A stretch of DNA of 19,943 nt from Eubacteriales Family XIII. Incertae Sedis bacterium (GCA_031255695.1 JAIRSA010000182.1:1-19943); one strand, 5' to 3'; numbered from the stretch's first letter, positions 7,264 to 15,513 are shown. The notes: generated by a model from the sequence alone, not told the origin. Translations and numbers: made by a program.

Positions 7264-9327
7264 TTACCGCGCTACGCCAAGCCTGGACATCTTCTTCACG
7301 ATTGTGGATTGGTTCAGGCCCAGGGCAGCCGACATTTTTCTCGTGGTGCCGTACTGCTCAAGCGCCTTCCCCAACAGCATTGCCTCGTAATCGTTCACCA
7401 TATCCCTATAGTTGTTGCTGAACCGTATATCATCCCCCTTCGGCCATAGGGCCTTATTGCCCGCCATCATCTCGTCGGAAAGCTTCTTTATCGTGTCGCC
7501 CTCGCTAGTCACTACAGCGCGCTCCACCATATTTTCGAGCTCCCTGATATTGCCGGGCCACCTGTAGCCAAGCATCTGCTCGACCGCCAGTGCGCCGAAC
7601 GACTTGGCGAGATTGTATTTTTCGTTGTATTTCTTCAGGAAGTACTGTATGAGCGCGGGTATGTCCTCTTTCCTGTCGCGCAGGGGCGGCACGAATACGG
7701 GGACCACGTTGAGCCTGTAGTACAGGTCGAGCCGGAACTCCCCGGACGCCACCATCTCTGCCAGGTCGCGGTTAGTGGCGGCGATGATGCGCACGTCTAT
7801 CTTCCTCGGCGCCGTCCCGCCGACGCGCATGATCTCTTGGCCCTGTAGGACACGCAGCAGCTTCACCTGCAGCGATATCGGCAGCGTGCCTATCTCGTCC
7901 AGGAATACGGTCCCGTGGTTGGCGATCTCCAGCATGCCGCTCTTCCCCTTCTTGCCCGCGCCGGTGAACGCGCCCGGCTCATAGCCGAACAGTTCGGATT
8001 CCAGCAGGCTTTCCGGTATCGCGCCGCAGTTGATCTTAACGAAGGCCTTGTCCGCGCGGCCGCCGGCATTGAACAGGATTTCCGCCACCACCTCCTTGCC
8101 TACCCCGGACTCGCCCGTTATCAGGACGGTGGAGTCGACCTTGGCTATCTGCAATATCTGCTCCAGCAGGCGCCGGCTCTTGGGATCCGTGAAGACGTAT
8201 TTCTCATTGGCGGCGGACTTCTTTATTTCCTGCTGGTACAGTATCTCCAGGTTGTGCACCTGGCGCTCCAGCTCGTGTATGCGGGTCACGTCCTGTATGT
8301 CCACGACGAAGCCGTTGCAGGCCCCGTCCTTGGCGATAATGGGGTTGGCCGTCGACATGAGCCTCATCTTCCCCTTTTTGGAATATATATGATCGTTCTT
8401 CCTCTCCGGGCCGCTGCGGCGCATGTCCAGGCGCTCCGGGATATTGCCGCCGAAAATATCGCGGTATTCCTCGATATTCCTGCCGATAATGCCGTCCGCC
8501 CCTTCGCCGAATATATCTGTCAGCGCGGTGTTGACCTTGACGATGCCGCCGTCCTCATCGGTCACCAGTATGCCGTCCGAGGATGTCTCGATGATGGTCT
8601 CCAGCTCCCTCATCACCTTCTTGGTCTGCAGCAGCTCCCCGTACACGTCGGCTAGCTCGGTGAAGTCGTTTATTATCGCTATCCCTATCTCATAGTCCCA
8701 TTTCACCTTGGTGCAGGTGATCAGGAAGGTCTTCTCCCTGTAGCTGATCTTGCGGTTTATCGCCGGCAGGCCCGAACGCATGACCTCTGACATGCCCGCC
8801 TCCGGGAACACCTCGTTTATGCTCCTCCCTATCAGCTCATCGACAGGGACGCCGAGCGCTGCGGAGGCCGCCGGGTTTACGACCCTTATGTTCTCTGATG
8901 TGTCAATGGTGACGACGCCGTTGTACAGGCCCTTGATTATCGTGTCCAGCTCAAGCGTCAGGGTTTTTTTGGAGTTGTAGTAGGCGTGTATAGTGTTGGG
9001 CAGGGAATATATGCCGACCAGCTTGCCGCCCTCCACGACGGGGAGCGCGCTCACGGGGCGCTTGAACAGCTCGTCGATATCCTCGTCCGGGCCTATCACT
9101 ATGGGGTTGCGGATCATCACGCATTCCAGGGGCGTGGCCGGATCCAGGGATTCGCTCAGCAGCCTGAAGGCGCGCGCCAGGCTTATGATCCCTGTCAGCG
9201 AGCCATTGTGGTCCACGATGGGGATCCCGTTCGTTTTGTGCGATATGAAAACCTCTATGGCTCTCCCAAACGTGTCACCTTCGTTCAGCGTAATGGGGGT
9301 TTTGTCCATGTATTGGCTGATTTCCAA
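7264..9327 (-). CDS. Sigma-54-dependent transcriptional activator (CBS-PAS-PAS-AAA+-HTH)
   Basis: A cytoplasmic enhancer-binding protein of about 687 residues that should remodel sigma-54 RNA polymerase. In order: a CBS-type pair (about 4-118), PAS 1 (about 126-230), PAS 2 (about 241-350), the AAA+ core, and a Fis-like HTH (about 653-684). In the core I see Walker A GESGVGKE (about 405-412), the sigma-54 contact loop GAFTGA (about 452-457), Walker B TVFLDE and the sensor-II segment WPGNIRELE (about 590-598). All key residues are intact. The frame stays open to a TTG at 9363, but GGAGG at 9342-9338 points to the TTG at 9327. CBS domains often bind adenine nucleotides and PAS domains small molecules or redox cues, so the input may be energy or metabolite state. 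The target is probably the adjacent operon. Confidence 0.93.
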   Translation of the reverse strand: MEISQYMDKTPITLNEGDTFGRAIEVFISHKTNGIPIVDHNGSLTGIISLARAFRLLSESLDPATPLECVMIRNPIVIGPDEDIDELFKRPVSALPVVEGGKLVGIYSLPNTIHAYYNSKKTLTLELDTIIKGLYNGVVTIDTSENIRVVNPAASAALGVPVDELIGRSINEVFPEAGMSEVMRSGLPAINRKISYREKTFLITCTKVKWDYEIGIAIINDFTELADVYGELLQTKKVMRELETIIETSSDGILVTDEDGGIVKVNTALTDIFGEGADGIIGRNIEEYRDIFGGNIPERLDMRRSGPERKNDHIYSKKGKMRLMSTANPIIAKDGACNGFVVDIQDVTRIHELERQVHNLEILYQQEIKKSAANEKYVFTDPKSRRLLEQILQIAKVDSTVLITGESGVGKEVVAEILFNAGGRADKAFVKINCGAIPESLLESELFGYEPGAFTGAGKKGKSGMLEIANHGTVFLDEIGTLPISLQVKLLRVLQGQEIMRVGGTAPRKIDVRIIAATNRDLAEMVASGEFRLDLYYRLNVVPVFVPPLRDRKEDIPALIQYFLKKYNEKYNLAKSFGALAVEQMLGYRWPGNIRELENMVERAVVTSEGDTIKKLSDEMMAGNKALWPKGDDIRFSNNYRDMVNDYEAMLLGKALEQYGTTRKMSAALGLNQSTIVKKMSRLGVAR

Positions 9328-9357
9328 GGCAGCGGCGCCTCCTTTCGATTGATTTCT

Positions 9358-9545
9358 CCGCAATGCCGGGCGGCAGCCCTACAGGGGGGCAGCCCTACAG
9401 GGGCGGCCGGCAGGCATGAACACCAGACCGGGCGGCGCGGCAGTGGCTGCCTTTGCGGGCGGCACACCGGGCGGGCGGCCGGCAGGCATGAACACCAGAC
9501 CGGGCAGCCGGCAGGGCGGCGGGGCTGTGCCCCGCAATGCCGGGC
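9358..9545. repeat. Direct-repeat block between lipA and the activator gene
   Basis: Three nested direct repeats fill this gap. A 33-bp unit starting GGGCGGCCGGCAGGCATGAA occurs at 9401-9433 and 9473-9505 (period 72). A 15-bp unit, GCAGCCCTACAGGGG, occurs at 9373-9387 and 9389-9403. The 14-mer CCGCAATGCCGGGC brackets the whole block at 9358-9371 and 9532-9545. No promoter for the activator is recognisable in this GC-rich stretch, so the activator may be transcribed with lipA. Confidence 0.85.
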
Positions 9546-9553
9546 ATCGGGAC

Positions 9554-10414
9554 TCAGCGCCCTAGCGCCTCGCCGGCATGATATGAACTCCTGACGAATG
9601 GCCCGGCCGCGACGAAGCTGAAGCCCTTATCCATGGCTATCTGCCTATACTCGCCGAATATATCCGGATGTATGTATTCGCGCACCGGATAATGCGCGCT
9701 TGAAGGCGCCAGATACTGGCCGATGGCCAGCAGCTCGCAGCCAACGCCCCTGAGATCGTCCATCATCTCCAGGACCTGGGCCCTGCTCTCGCCAAGGCCG
9801 AGCATGAACCCGCTTTTGCTGCGGATCGTAGGGTTCAGGCCTTTGACCGCTTCGATCAGCCTGAGCGATCGCCGGTAGTCCGCCTGTGGCCGCACCGCGC
9901 CGTAAAGTTCCTTGGCAGTCTCTATGTTATGGCTTATGACCGCCGGCCAGGCGTCGGCCACCATCGCCGCCGCAGCCATGTCCCCCTGGAAGTCCGGCAC
10001 GAGGGCCTCTACCGCCGTCATCGGGCTGCGCCCACGTATGGCCCTGACCGTCGCGGCGAAATGCGCGGCGCCGCCGTCCGGCAGGTCGTCGCGCGTCACG
10101 GACGTGATCACGGCGTAGCGCAGCCGCAGCCGCGCCACAGCCTCCGCCACCTTCTGCGGCTCCTCTGGATCCAGCCTCTCCGGCGGCCCGCAGACCACAT
10201 TGCAGAAGCTGCAGGCGCGCGTGCAGCGCGTCCCCATTATCATGAGCGTCGCCGTCCCGCCGGCAAAACATTCCGCGCAGTTCGGGCAGCGCGCTTCGTT
10301 GCACACAGTATTCAGCGACAGTTCCTTGAGGATGCCCTCAACAGCCGTGCTGTCCGGGCCTGCCGCAATCCTCTTCCGCAGCCATTCAGGCTTTTTCTGC
10401 ATCATATGCCCCAT
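9554..10414 (-). CDS. lipA: Lipoyl synthase
   Basis: A radical-SAM enzyme of about 286 residues that inserts two sulfurs into octanoyl groups on lipoyl-carrier domains. The auxiliary cluster motif C-x4-C-x5-C is present as CNEARCPNCAEC. The radical-SAM motif C-x3-C-x2-C is CTRACSFC. The C-terminal RSSY that ligates the auxiliary cluster is also present, so all expected ligands are intact. The frame is open further upstream, but that segment is low-complexity and GC-rich, unlike LipA. I chose the ATG at 10414, which follows a G-rich stretch; ATGs at 10405 and 10402 are alternatives. It lies 131 bp after lplA on the same strand, a natural pairing for lipoate attachment and synthesis. No lipoylated target such as gcvH is in the window. 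Confidence 0.95.
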   Translation of the reverse strand: MGHMMQKKPEWLRKRIAAGPDSTAVEGILKELSLNTVCNEARCPNCAECFAGGTATLMIMGTRCTRACSFCNVVCGPPERLDPEEPQKVAEAVARLRLRYAVITSVTRDDLPDGGAAHFAATVRAIRGRSPMTAVEALVPDFQGDMAAAAMVADAWPAVISHNIETAKELYGAVRPQADYRRSLRLIEAVKGLNPTIRSKSGFMLGLGESRAQVLEMMDDLRGVGCELLAIGQYLAPSSAHYPVREYIHPDIFGEYRQIAMDKGFSFVAAGPFVRSSYHAGEALGR

Positions 10415-10545
10415 ACCGCCCCCCGGACGCAGGCCCGGGGCTGGCCAATAATAAACCCGCCATCGTGCAGGCACGGCCGCCGTCGCCAAGCGCCCGCCCA
10501 GAGCGGCCACGCTTGCCGCCGCAGGGCCCCGCAGGCCCCGCCGGC

Positions 10546-11541
10546 TTACGCAAACATGCACGAAAGCAGCTCGTCCACGCTGATTTCGCCTATATAATCG
10601 CCCAGCCGCACGCCCGCGAGGCGCCGCCTGAGCACATCCACATTGTATCCCGCCCCCTCGATCTGCTCTTCAAGCAGCCTTATCGGCAGCAGCGACATGA
10701 AGTCGCCCGCCAGCCTGCACGTTTTGACGGCGCCGTCCTCGATTTCAAGGAAGGCCTCCACCTTGCCGCCCGCAAATCGCTTGCCGTCTCTATACGAAAA
10801 CTTGGGATCCCTGCCGAAAGTCCACTCGCCGCTGGCGTATTTCGCGCGCCGGATCTCTTCTATGCGCGCCACATCGCGCTCAGTGAAACGGTATTCGCTC
10901 ACCTCTGCGCCTTCAAAGATCCCCTCCTTGAGCCTGTCCCAAAATGCCCGCATCGGGCAAGGGTCTTGCAGATGCTCTATAAGATTGGTGACCCTGCCGC
11001 TCATCGACCGCAGCGCCTTGGTCTGGATCTTGCCGAAATCTGTCCGCAGGACCTTCGCCATCATGTCCATGTCCGTATCGAAGAGAAGCGAGCTGTGGCT
11101 GCAAAGCTTCCCCCCTTTTATATACTGGGCCATGCCCGAAACCTTGCGGCCATCGACCAGTATGTCGTTCCTCCCCTCAAGCCGCGCCTGGATCCCCATC
11201 TTGTAGAGAGAGCGCACGATGGGCTCGCCCATATTTTTTATCAGGGCCTGCTTCGCGTCGCTGCCGTCGCCATACGGCAGTATCAATGTGTTCAGCAGTG
11301 TGCCCATATCAGTGAATATGGCCCCGCCCCCGCTGGAGCGCCGCACTATGCTGACGCCAGACCTTTCCGCTTCGCCCACATCGATCTCGGCGCCGGCTAT
11401 CTGGTTCCTGCCGAGCATCACGCACTTGCCGGCCTGCCATGCCATCCAGACGGGCTCGCCCCCCCTGAAATATTCCATACAGTGCTCTTCAGCCGAAAAA
11501 TTGAACGAGGCGTCATCCGACCCTGTTTCAATATAGATCAA
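10546..11541 (-). CDS. lplA: Lipoate-protein ligase A family protein
   Basis: A protein of about 331 residues that should activate lipoate (or octanoate) with ATP and attach it to lysines of lipoyl domains. The signature RRSSGGGAIFTDMGTL contains the substrate-binding RRxSGGG loop. The segment DGRKVSGMAQYI matches the lysine/GNAQ region of ligases. A full C-terminal accessory domain follows, which favours LplA over the shorter LipM/LipL octanoyltransferases. An ATG lies at 11553, but no ribosome binding site precedes it. GGAGG lies inside that extension, 5 nt before a TTG at 11541, and the resulting N-terminus MIYIETG looks like family members. It is the first gene after the promoter at 11610-11638, with lipA downstream. 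Confidence 0.9.
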   Translation of the reverse strand: MIYIETGSDDASFNFSAEEHCMEYFRGGEPVWMAWQAGKCVMLGRNQIAGAEIDVGEAERSGVSIVRRSSGGGAIFTDMGTLLNTLILPYGDGSDAKQALIKNMGEPIVRSLYKMGIQARLEGRNDILVDGRKVSGMAQYIKGGKLCSHSSLLFDTDMDMMAKVLRTDFGKIQTKALRSMSGRVTNLIEHLQDPCPMRAFWDRLKEGIFEGAEVSEYRFTERDVARIEEIRRAKYASGEWTFGRDPKFSYRDGKRFAGGKVEAFLEIEDGAVKTCRLAGDFMSLLPIRLLEEQIEGAGYNVDVLRRRLAGVRLGDYIGEISVDELLSCMFA

Positions 11542-11609
11542 TTCTGCCTCCATTATGACAGCCCGGCCACCACGCCGGGCATAAATACGTTCTATAATAG
11601 TATACTTTT

Positions 11610-11638
11610 ATTATAAATCCGCCAGGCCAAAATTTCAA
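11610..11638 (-). promoter_or_regulatory. Sigma-70-type promoter for lplA-lipA
   Basis: The minus strand reads TTGAAA, 17 bp, TATAAT, with a predicted start near 11603. The leader then holds a GCCCGG/CCGGGC hairpin with an 8-nt loop before lplA. Confidence 0.7.
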
Positions 11639-11692
11639 TAGCCTTCATCAGATCCGATCCGCACAAGCCCCGCCACAGGCAGCCGCCGCACA

Positions 11693-12025
11693 CTAGCTGT
11701 CTCCCTGATACAGATTTGTATTCTCCTGCCGGCAGTCAATAACAGCGTCAATATATACAGTATCGTCTTCAACAATGTATATAGCCTTGTATCGCCTGTC
11801 AAAAACACACTTTCTGTAGGTTTCAGGCGGTATTCCCGGCACGTCCAGTTCATCGGCAAAGGGAAACATGCATGGTGTATCAGCGAGGAGTTTCGTTGTT
11901 TTTCTGAAATCCGCCAACAATCTACAGGCAGCCGCCGGGCTGACCTGGGCCAGAAATTCAGTATGCGACAGCAACATCTCATCGGCGCGCCTCGCCAGCC
12001 TCACCCTATAGTTTTGTGGCGCCAT
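11693..12025 (-). CDS. RelE/ParE-family toxin of a type II toxin-antitoxin pair
   Basis: A 110-residue protein with the compact alpha/beta RelE/ParE layout: N-terminal helices rich in arginine and lysine, then YRKCVFDRRYKAIYIVEDDTV, whose alternating strands end in DCRQ. RelE-like members cut ribosome-bound mRNA and ParE-like members poison gyrase; the sequence does not let me choose between them. The start ATG overlaps the end of the antitoxin gene by 20 bp, so translation is coupled and antitoxin is made first. No clear terminator follows its stop. Confidence 0.8.
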   Translation of the reverse strand: MAPQNYRVRLARRADEMLLSHTEFLAQVSPAAACRLLADFRKTTKLLADTPCMFPFADELDVPGIPPETYRKCVFDRRYKAIYIVEDDTVYIDAVIDCRQENTNLYQGDS

Positions 12026-12305
12026 GCCCTGCCTCCGCTATTATGCGCTCCATATCCTCCGCCACGCTTTCAGCGGTTCTCCCGGCGTATCCTGCCATGC
12101 GGTCAGCCTTTGCCGAGTTGAGCTCGTCCATCGCATAGCCCTTTGACTTAAGTGTTAATGACAGTGGGATTGCCTGTTCTCTGACAATCTGATGAAACAG
12201 CATATTGACGACTGTCGTCATGTTCAAGCCAAACTGTTCCAGTATATTCTCCGTCCGCTCTTTCAAATCAGAGTCCATTCTTATGCTGATACTAGTATTC
12301 TTCAT
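12006..12305 (-). CDS. RelB/DinJ-family antitoxin
   Basis: About 99 residues. The N-terminus MKNTSISIRMDSDLKERTENIL is the ribbon-helix-helix DNA-binding segment typical of RelB/DinJ antitoxins, followed by FGLNMTTVVNMLFHQI. The C-terminal half should wrap the toxin. A frame open far upstream is ignored because promoter and ribosome binding site lie inside it. GGAGG precedes two adjacent ATGs, at 12308 and 12305; I use the second (7-nt spacing), and the first would add one methionine. It probably represses its own promoter through the dyad at 12330-12354. Confidence 0.85.
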   Translation of the reverse strand: MKNTSISIRMDSDLKERTENILEQFGLNMTTVVNMLFHQIVREQAIPLSLTLKSKGYAMDELNSAKADRMAGYAGRTAESVAEDMERIIAEAGHGATKL

Positions 12306-12329
12306 CATGGTACCTCCCCATATCGTTGT

Positions 12330-12364
12330 ATATGCATTGTAGCTCATTGCATATTCATTGTCAA
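12330..12364 (-). promoter_or_regulatory. Toxin-antitoxin promoter with overlapping dyad operator
   Basis: The minus strand has TTGACA (12364-12359), a 17-bp spacer and TACAAT (12341-12336), close to consensus. The dyad ATATGCA-N11-TGCATAT (12330-12354) covers the -10 element and the start site, as expected for an autorepressor site. A related half-site (ATATGCGTAT) lies just upstream. Confidence 0.8.
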
Positions 12365-12418
12365 GCCAAATACGCATATAACATACAGGTTCCCATTCAG
12401 GCAGCCCATTCAAAGTGG

Positions 12419-13138
12419 CTATATCCCGCGCACTGCCACATTGGGCTGCAGATGCCTGACGGACTCCGCGAGCCGCTTGAGCTCCGCTGGCGTGTATGGG
12501 CGCTGCCGCCACGTGCCCTGGACTGCATGCAGCCCGCCGCCCTCCACAGGGCGGTAGGGCTGGAGCACGAAACGCTCCAGATGCGGAAGCGACCCCGCCA
12601 TTTCGGCAAGCTCTTCCTCGCCGATCTGTGGGATCGCGGTCACACGTATCTCATAGGGCACCCCGCTTTCGGCCAGGAGCCCGAATGTCTCGCCGACGCC
12701 ATCTGCGCCATGCATGCAAATATCCCCGTACATGCGGAACGGCGCCTTATAGTCCACGGCGACAAAGTCCACGAGCCCGCCGCCCAGCATCGCCTTCACA
12801 ACGTCCGGCCGGCTCCCGTTCGTGTCGAGCTTGATCTTGTAGCCCATCCCCCGGAGCGCATCCGCAAAGGAATACAGCCCCGGCTGGAGCGTCGCCTCGC
12901 CGCCCGAAAGCACCACCCCATCCAAAAGGCCCGCCCGCTTCTCCAGAAACGCAAAGGCCCCCTCCATATCGATCAGCGGCGGATCGTCCAGTATATGGGC
13001 ATTATGGCAATAATGGCACCTATAGTTGCAGCCGGCGAAAAAGACGACAGCGCTCAGCCTGCCAGGGAAGTCCACGGTGCTGCTCTTGGCCAGCCCCGCC
13101 GCCCGCAGGCTCCTACCGAACGGCACTACGGCCTGCAT
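12419..13138 (-). CDS. nrdG: Anaerobic ribonucleotide reductase activating protein
   Basis: A 239-residue radical-SAM activase that generates the glycyl radical on NrdD. The cluster motif C-x3-C-x2-C is C37-NYR-C41-HY-C44, preceded by the usual STVDFPG segment. VVLSGGEATLQP supplies the SAM-binding GGE. It is longer than the roughly 155-residue E. coli NrdG and belongs to the longer NrdG-like group. Its ATG overlaps the 3' end of nrdD by 13 bp, which implies coupled translation. The partner gene immediately upstream makes the substrate assignment firm. Confidence 0.94.
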   Translation of the reverse strand: MQAVVPFGRSLRAAGLAKSSTVDFPGRLSAVVFFAGCNYRCHYCHNAHILDDPPLIDMEGAFAFLEKRAGLLDGVVLSGGEATLQPGLYSFADALRGMGYKIKLDTNGSRPDVVKAMLGGGLVDFVAVDYKAPFRMYGDICMHGADGVGETFGLLAESGVPYEIRVTAIPQIGEEELAEMAGSLPHLERFVLQPYRPVEGGGLHAVQGTWRQRPYTPAELKRLAESVRHLQPNVAVRGI

Positions 13139-15231
13139 AGCGCCTTCTCGTCGATCACATATTTCACGCGCTCGTCGTATTCCGTCTTCTTGCCCTTATG
13201 GTAATGCTGCACGGGCCTGAGGTAGCCGACCACGCGGCTCCAGACCTCCGCCTCGCCGCCGCACTCCGGGCAGGTGAAATGCTCGCCGGGTATATAGCCG
13301 TGGCTCCCGCACACGGAGAAGGTGGGCGTCAGCGACAGGTATGGGAGGCTGTAGTTCGTGAACGCCTTCCGGATGAGGCTCTTCGCCGTCTCGATGTCGT
13401 CTATCCTCTCGCCGAGGTACAGATGCAGCACGGTGCCGCCTGTATACAGCGTCTGCAGCCCGTCCTGGAGATCCAGCGTCTCAAATATGTCGTCGGTGAA
13501 GCCGACAGGCAGCTGGCTGGAATTCGTGTAATATGGCGTTTCGGGCGTGCCGGCGCAGATAATGTCCGGATACTTATCGCGGTCGATATTGGCGAGGCGG
13601 TAGCTCGTGCCTTCCGCAGGCGTGGCCTCCAGGTTGTAGAAATGCCCCGTCTCCTCCTGTATCCTCGCGATCTGCTCACGCAGGTAGTTCATGGTGTCTA
13701 TGGAGAACTTCTGGCCCTTCTCCGTCGTCAGGTCGCTGCCGTCGCCGAAGAAATTCAGGCAGGCCTCGTTCATGCCGATTATGCCGATCGTATTGAAATG
13801 ATTGTACCAAAACTCGCCTGTACGCGCCTTTATATTCTTAAGATAATGCGCGGAATACGGGTACATCCCCCGCGTGGTCTGCGTCTCGATCACCTTGCGC
13901 TTGATTTCGAGGCTGCTTTTGGCGACATTGACGAGGCGCCACAGCCTGGCGCGGAATTCCACCTCGCTCTTGGAGAAATACGCCAGCCTCGGCAGGTTTA
14001 TCGTGACCACGCCGATGGAACCCGTCATGGGGTTCGAGCCAAACAGCCCGCCGCCGCGCTTGCGCAGTTCCTTCGTGTCCAGCCTCAGCCTGCAGCACAT
14101 CGAGAGGGCATCCTCCGGGGAAAGGTCTGAATTGATATAATTGGAAAAATATGGGATGCCGTATTTACACGTTATTTCCATGAATTTGTTCACTACCGGG
14201 CTGTCCCAGTCGAACTCGCGCGTGACGTTTATCGTGGGGATCGGGAATGTGAAGACGCGCCCCTTGGCGTCGCCCTCTATCATCACGTCGCAGAAGGCTT
14301 CGTTGAACATGTCCATCTCGGCCTGGAACTCGCCGTAGGTCGCCGGCATCAGCTTCCCGCCTACGATCACGGACTGATCCTTCAATGTGCGGGGGACGAC
14401 GATGTCAAAGGTCAGGTTGGAAAACGGGCACTGGAAGCCAACGCGCGTGGGGACGTTGATGTTGAATATGAATTCCTGGAGCGCCTGTTTGACCTGCGCC
14501 TTGTTCAGCTGGTCATAGCGGATGAACGGCGCGCAGTATGTGTCGATCGACGACCAGGCCTGCGCCCCGGCCGTCTCGCCCTGCGTCGTGAATGTCGAGT
14601 TGACGATCTGCCCCAGGAAGGCGCGCAGATGCTTAGCGGGCGAGGACTCGACCTTGCCGCTCACGCCGCCGAAGCCGTCCATCAAAAGCTGCCTGAGATC
14701 CCATCCGGCGCAGTACGGGCCGAAAAACCCAAGGTCATGCAGATGGATATCGCCCTCTATATGGGCCTGGCGGACTTCCTGCGGGTACACCTCATGCAGC
14801 CAGTACTGCTTAGTGAACATCTCGCGCACGTAGTTGTTCATGCCGTTTATGGATTTCTGGGTATTCGCGTTTTCCCTAATCTGCCAGTCTTTGTCGTCAA
14901 GGTAGTCGGAGAACATCTGGATGGTCGCGCCTATGAGCGCGTTGTTCTCCCTGGCCCCGCGCCGCTTTTCCCTGTAGAGTATGAAGGCCTTGGCCGTCTT
15001 GGCGTGGCCGTTCTCGATCAATACCTTCTCAGCCGCATCCTGTATGTCCTCGACGTAGGCGACGCTCGCGCCCCCCGCCGAAACCATCTCGACCACCTGA
15101 TCGCTGAGCCTGAAAGCAAGGTCGAAATCATTGCCGCCGACCGCCTCTGCGGCCTTGTACAGCGCCCACGCTATCTTCTCCTGCTCAAAAGGCGCCAGTT
15201 CGTTGTTCCTTTTCCTAACCTGTGTGATCAT
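13126..15231 (-). CDS. nrdD: Anaerobic (class III) ribonucleoside-triphosphate reductase
   Basis: A 701-residue oxygen-sensitive glycyl-radical enzyme that makes deoxyribonucleotides without oxygen. An ATP-cone regulatory domain occupies about residues 1-90, with the KRNNELAPFEQEKI start. The catalytic barrel follows, including GSIGVVTINLPRL and GMNEACLNFF. At the C-terminus a metal-binding segment (CGSH then CPEC) precedes the glycyl-radical loop RVVGYLRPV, with the radical glycine near residue 669. An upstream in-frame ATG exists, but GGAGGG lies just before the ATG at 15231, so that start is preferred. It is co-transcribed with nrdG from the promoter at 15334-15362. Confidence 0.96.
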   Translation of the reverse strand: MITQVRKRNNELAPFEQEKIAWALYKAAEAVGGNDFDLAFRLSDQVVEMVSAGGASVAYVEDIQDAAEKVLIENGHAKTAKAFILYREKRRGARENNALIGATIQMFSDYLDDKDWQIRENANTQKSINGMNNYVREMFTKQYWLHEVYPQEVRQAHIEGDIHLHDLGFFGPYCAGWDLRQLLMDGFGGVSGKVESSPAKHLRAFLGQIVNSTFTTQGETAGAQAWSSIDTYCAPFIRYDQLNKAQVKQALQEFIFNINVPTRVGFQCPFSNLTFDIVVPRTLKDQSVIVGGKLMPATYGEFQAEMDMFNEAFCDVMIEGDAKGRVFTFPIPTINVTREFDWDSPVVNKFMEITCKYGIPYFSNYINSDLSPEDALSMCCRLRLDTKELRKRGGGLFGSNPMTGSIGVVTINLPRLAYFSKSEVEFRARLWRLVNVAKSSLEIKRKVIETQTTRGMYPYSAHYLKNIKARTGEFWYNHFNTIGIIGMNEACLNFFGDGSDLTTEKGQKFSIDTMNYLREQIARIQEETGHFYNLEATPAEGTSYRLANIDRDKYPDIICAGTPETPYYTNSSQLPVGFTDDIFETLDLQDGLQTLYTGGTVLHLYLGERIDDIETAKSLIRKAFTNYSLPYLSLTPTFSVCGSHGYIPGEHFTCPECGGEAEVWSRVVGYLRPVQHYHKGKKTEYDERVKYVIDEKALCRP

Positions 15232-15327
15232 CGTGCCCTCCATAAAACAAAGCGTGCCGGCATGTCCCAAAAGTCTCTAAGGGACGCCGCATCCTACAAC
15301 ATGATGTGCCCGCCTCGCGGGCTTGTG

Positions 15328-15347
15328 CTATATATTGTAATATATAG
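15328..15347. promoter_or_regulatory. NrdR-box-like palindrome
   Basis: CTATATATT-GT-AATATATAG is symmetrical except for its two central bases. Its left half, CTATATATTG, fits the core of the NrdR box (CwATATaTwG) exactly; the adjoining half fits with one mismatch. It overlaps the -10 element of the nrdD promoter, so binding would block transcription. Native NrdR sites are usually two boxes further apart; here the cores abut. Confidence 0.6.
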
Positions 15348-15362
15348 TTTCCCGATTGTCAA
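15334..15362 (-). promoter_or_regulatory. nrdDG promoter
   Basis: The minus strand reads TTGACA (15362-15357), a 17-bp spacer and TACAAT (15339-15334). The predicted start is near 15327. The leader begins with a GCCCGC-CTC-GCGGGC hairpin (15308-15322), then runs about 80 nt to the nrdD start. Confidence 0.78.
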
Positions 15363-15498
15363 TGAGATATATGCCAAATACAGAAGAAAAAAATACAGAA
15401 AAAAATCCCCGAAGAAAATCCCATAAAAATAGCGCCAGGAAAATGGTGCAATGGAAGTGACTATAAAAAATGCAGTGGGCCGGCGGGTTCAGCGACTT

Positions 15499-15513
15499 AT
15501 ACTGTTCTCCGAT
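15499..15513 (-). repeat. Distant copy of the TCGGAGAACAGTAT repeat
   Basis: ATACTGTTCTCCGAT here repeats one arm of the palindrome at 103-132, over 15 kb away. It lies in the non-coding stretch between nrdD and the methyltransferase gene. The rest of 15365-15629 shows an AT-rich patch and a doubled ATGTGCCCAG, but no gene I can support. Confidence 0.7.

Noticed and set aside
10415..10561. N-terminal extension of lipA
   Set aside because: The extension is low-complexity, GC-driven sequence unlike LipA, and the family-like start lies at 10414-10402.
12306..12512. Upstream extension of the antitoxin frame
   Set aside because: The consensus promoter, operator and GGAGG lie inside it, and part overlaps the 3' end of nrdG in another frame.
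13199..13215. TAATGCTGCACG inside nrdD, matching part of the CRISPR-like repeat
   Set aside because: It encodes the conserved residues after the glycyl-radical loop and only about 12 bases match, so it is best taken as coincidence.
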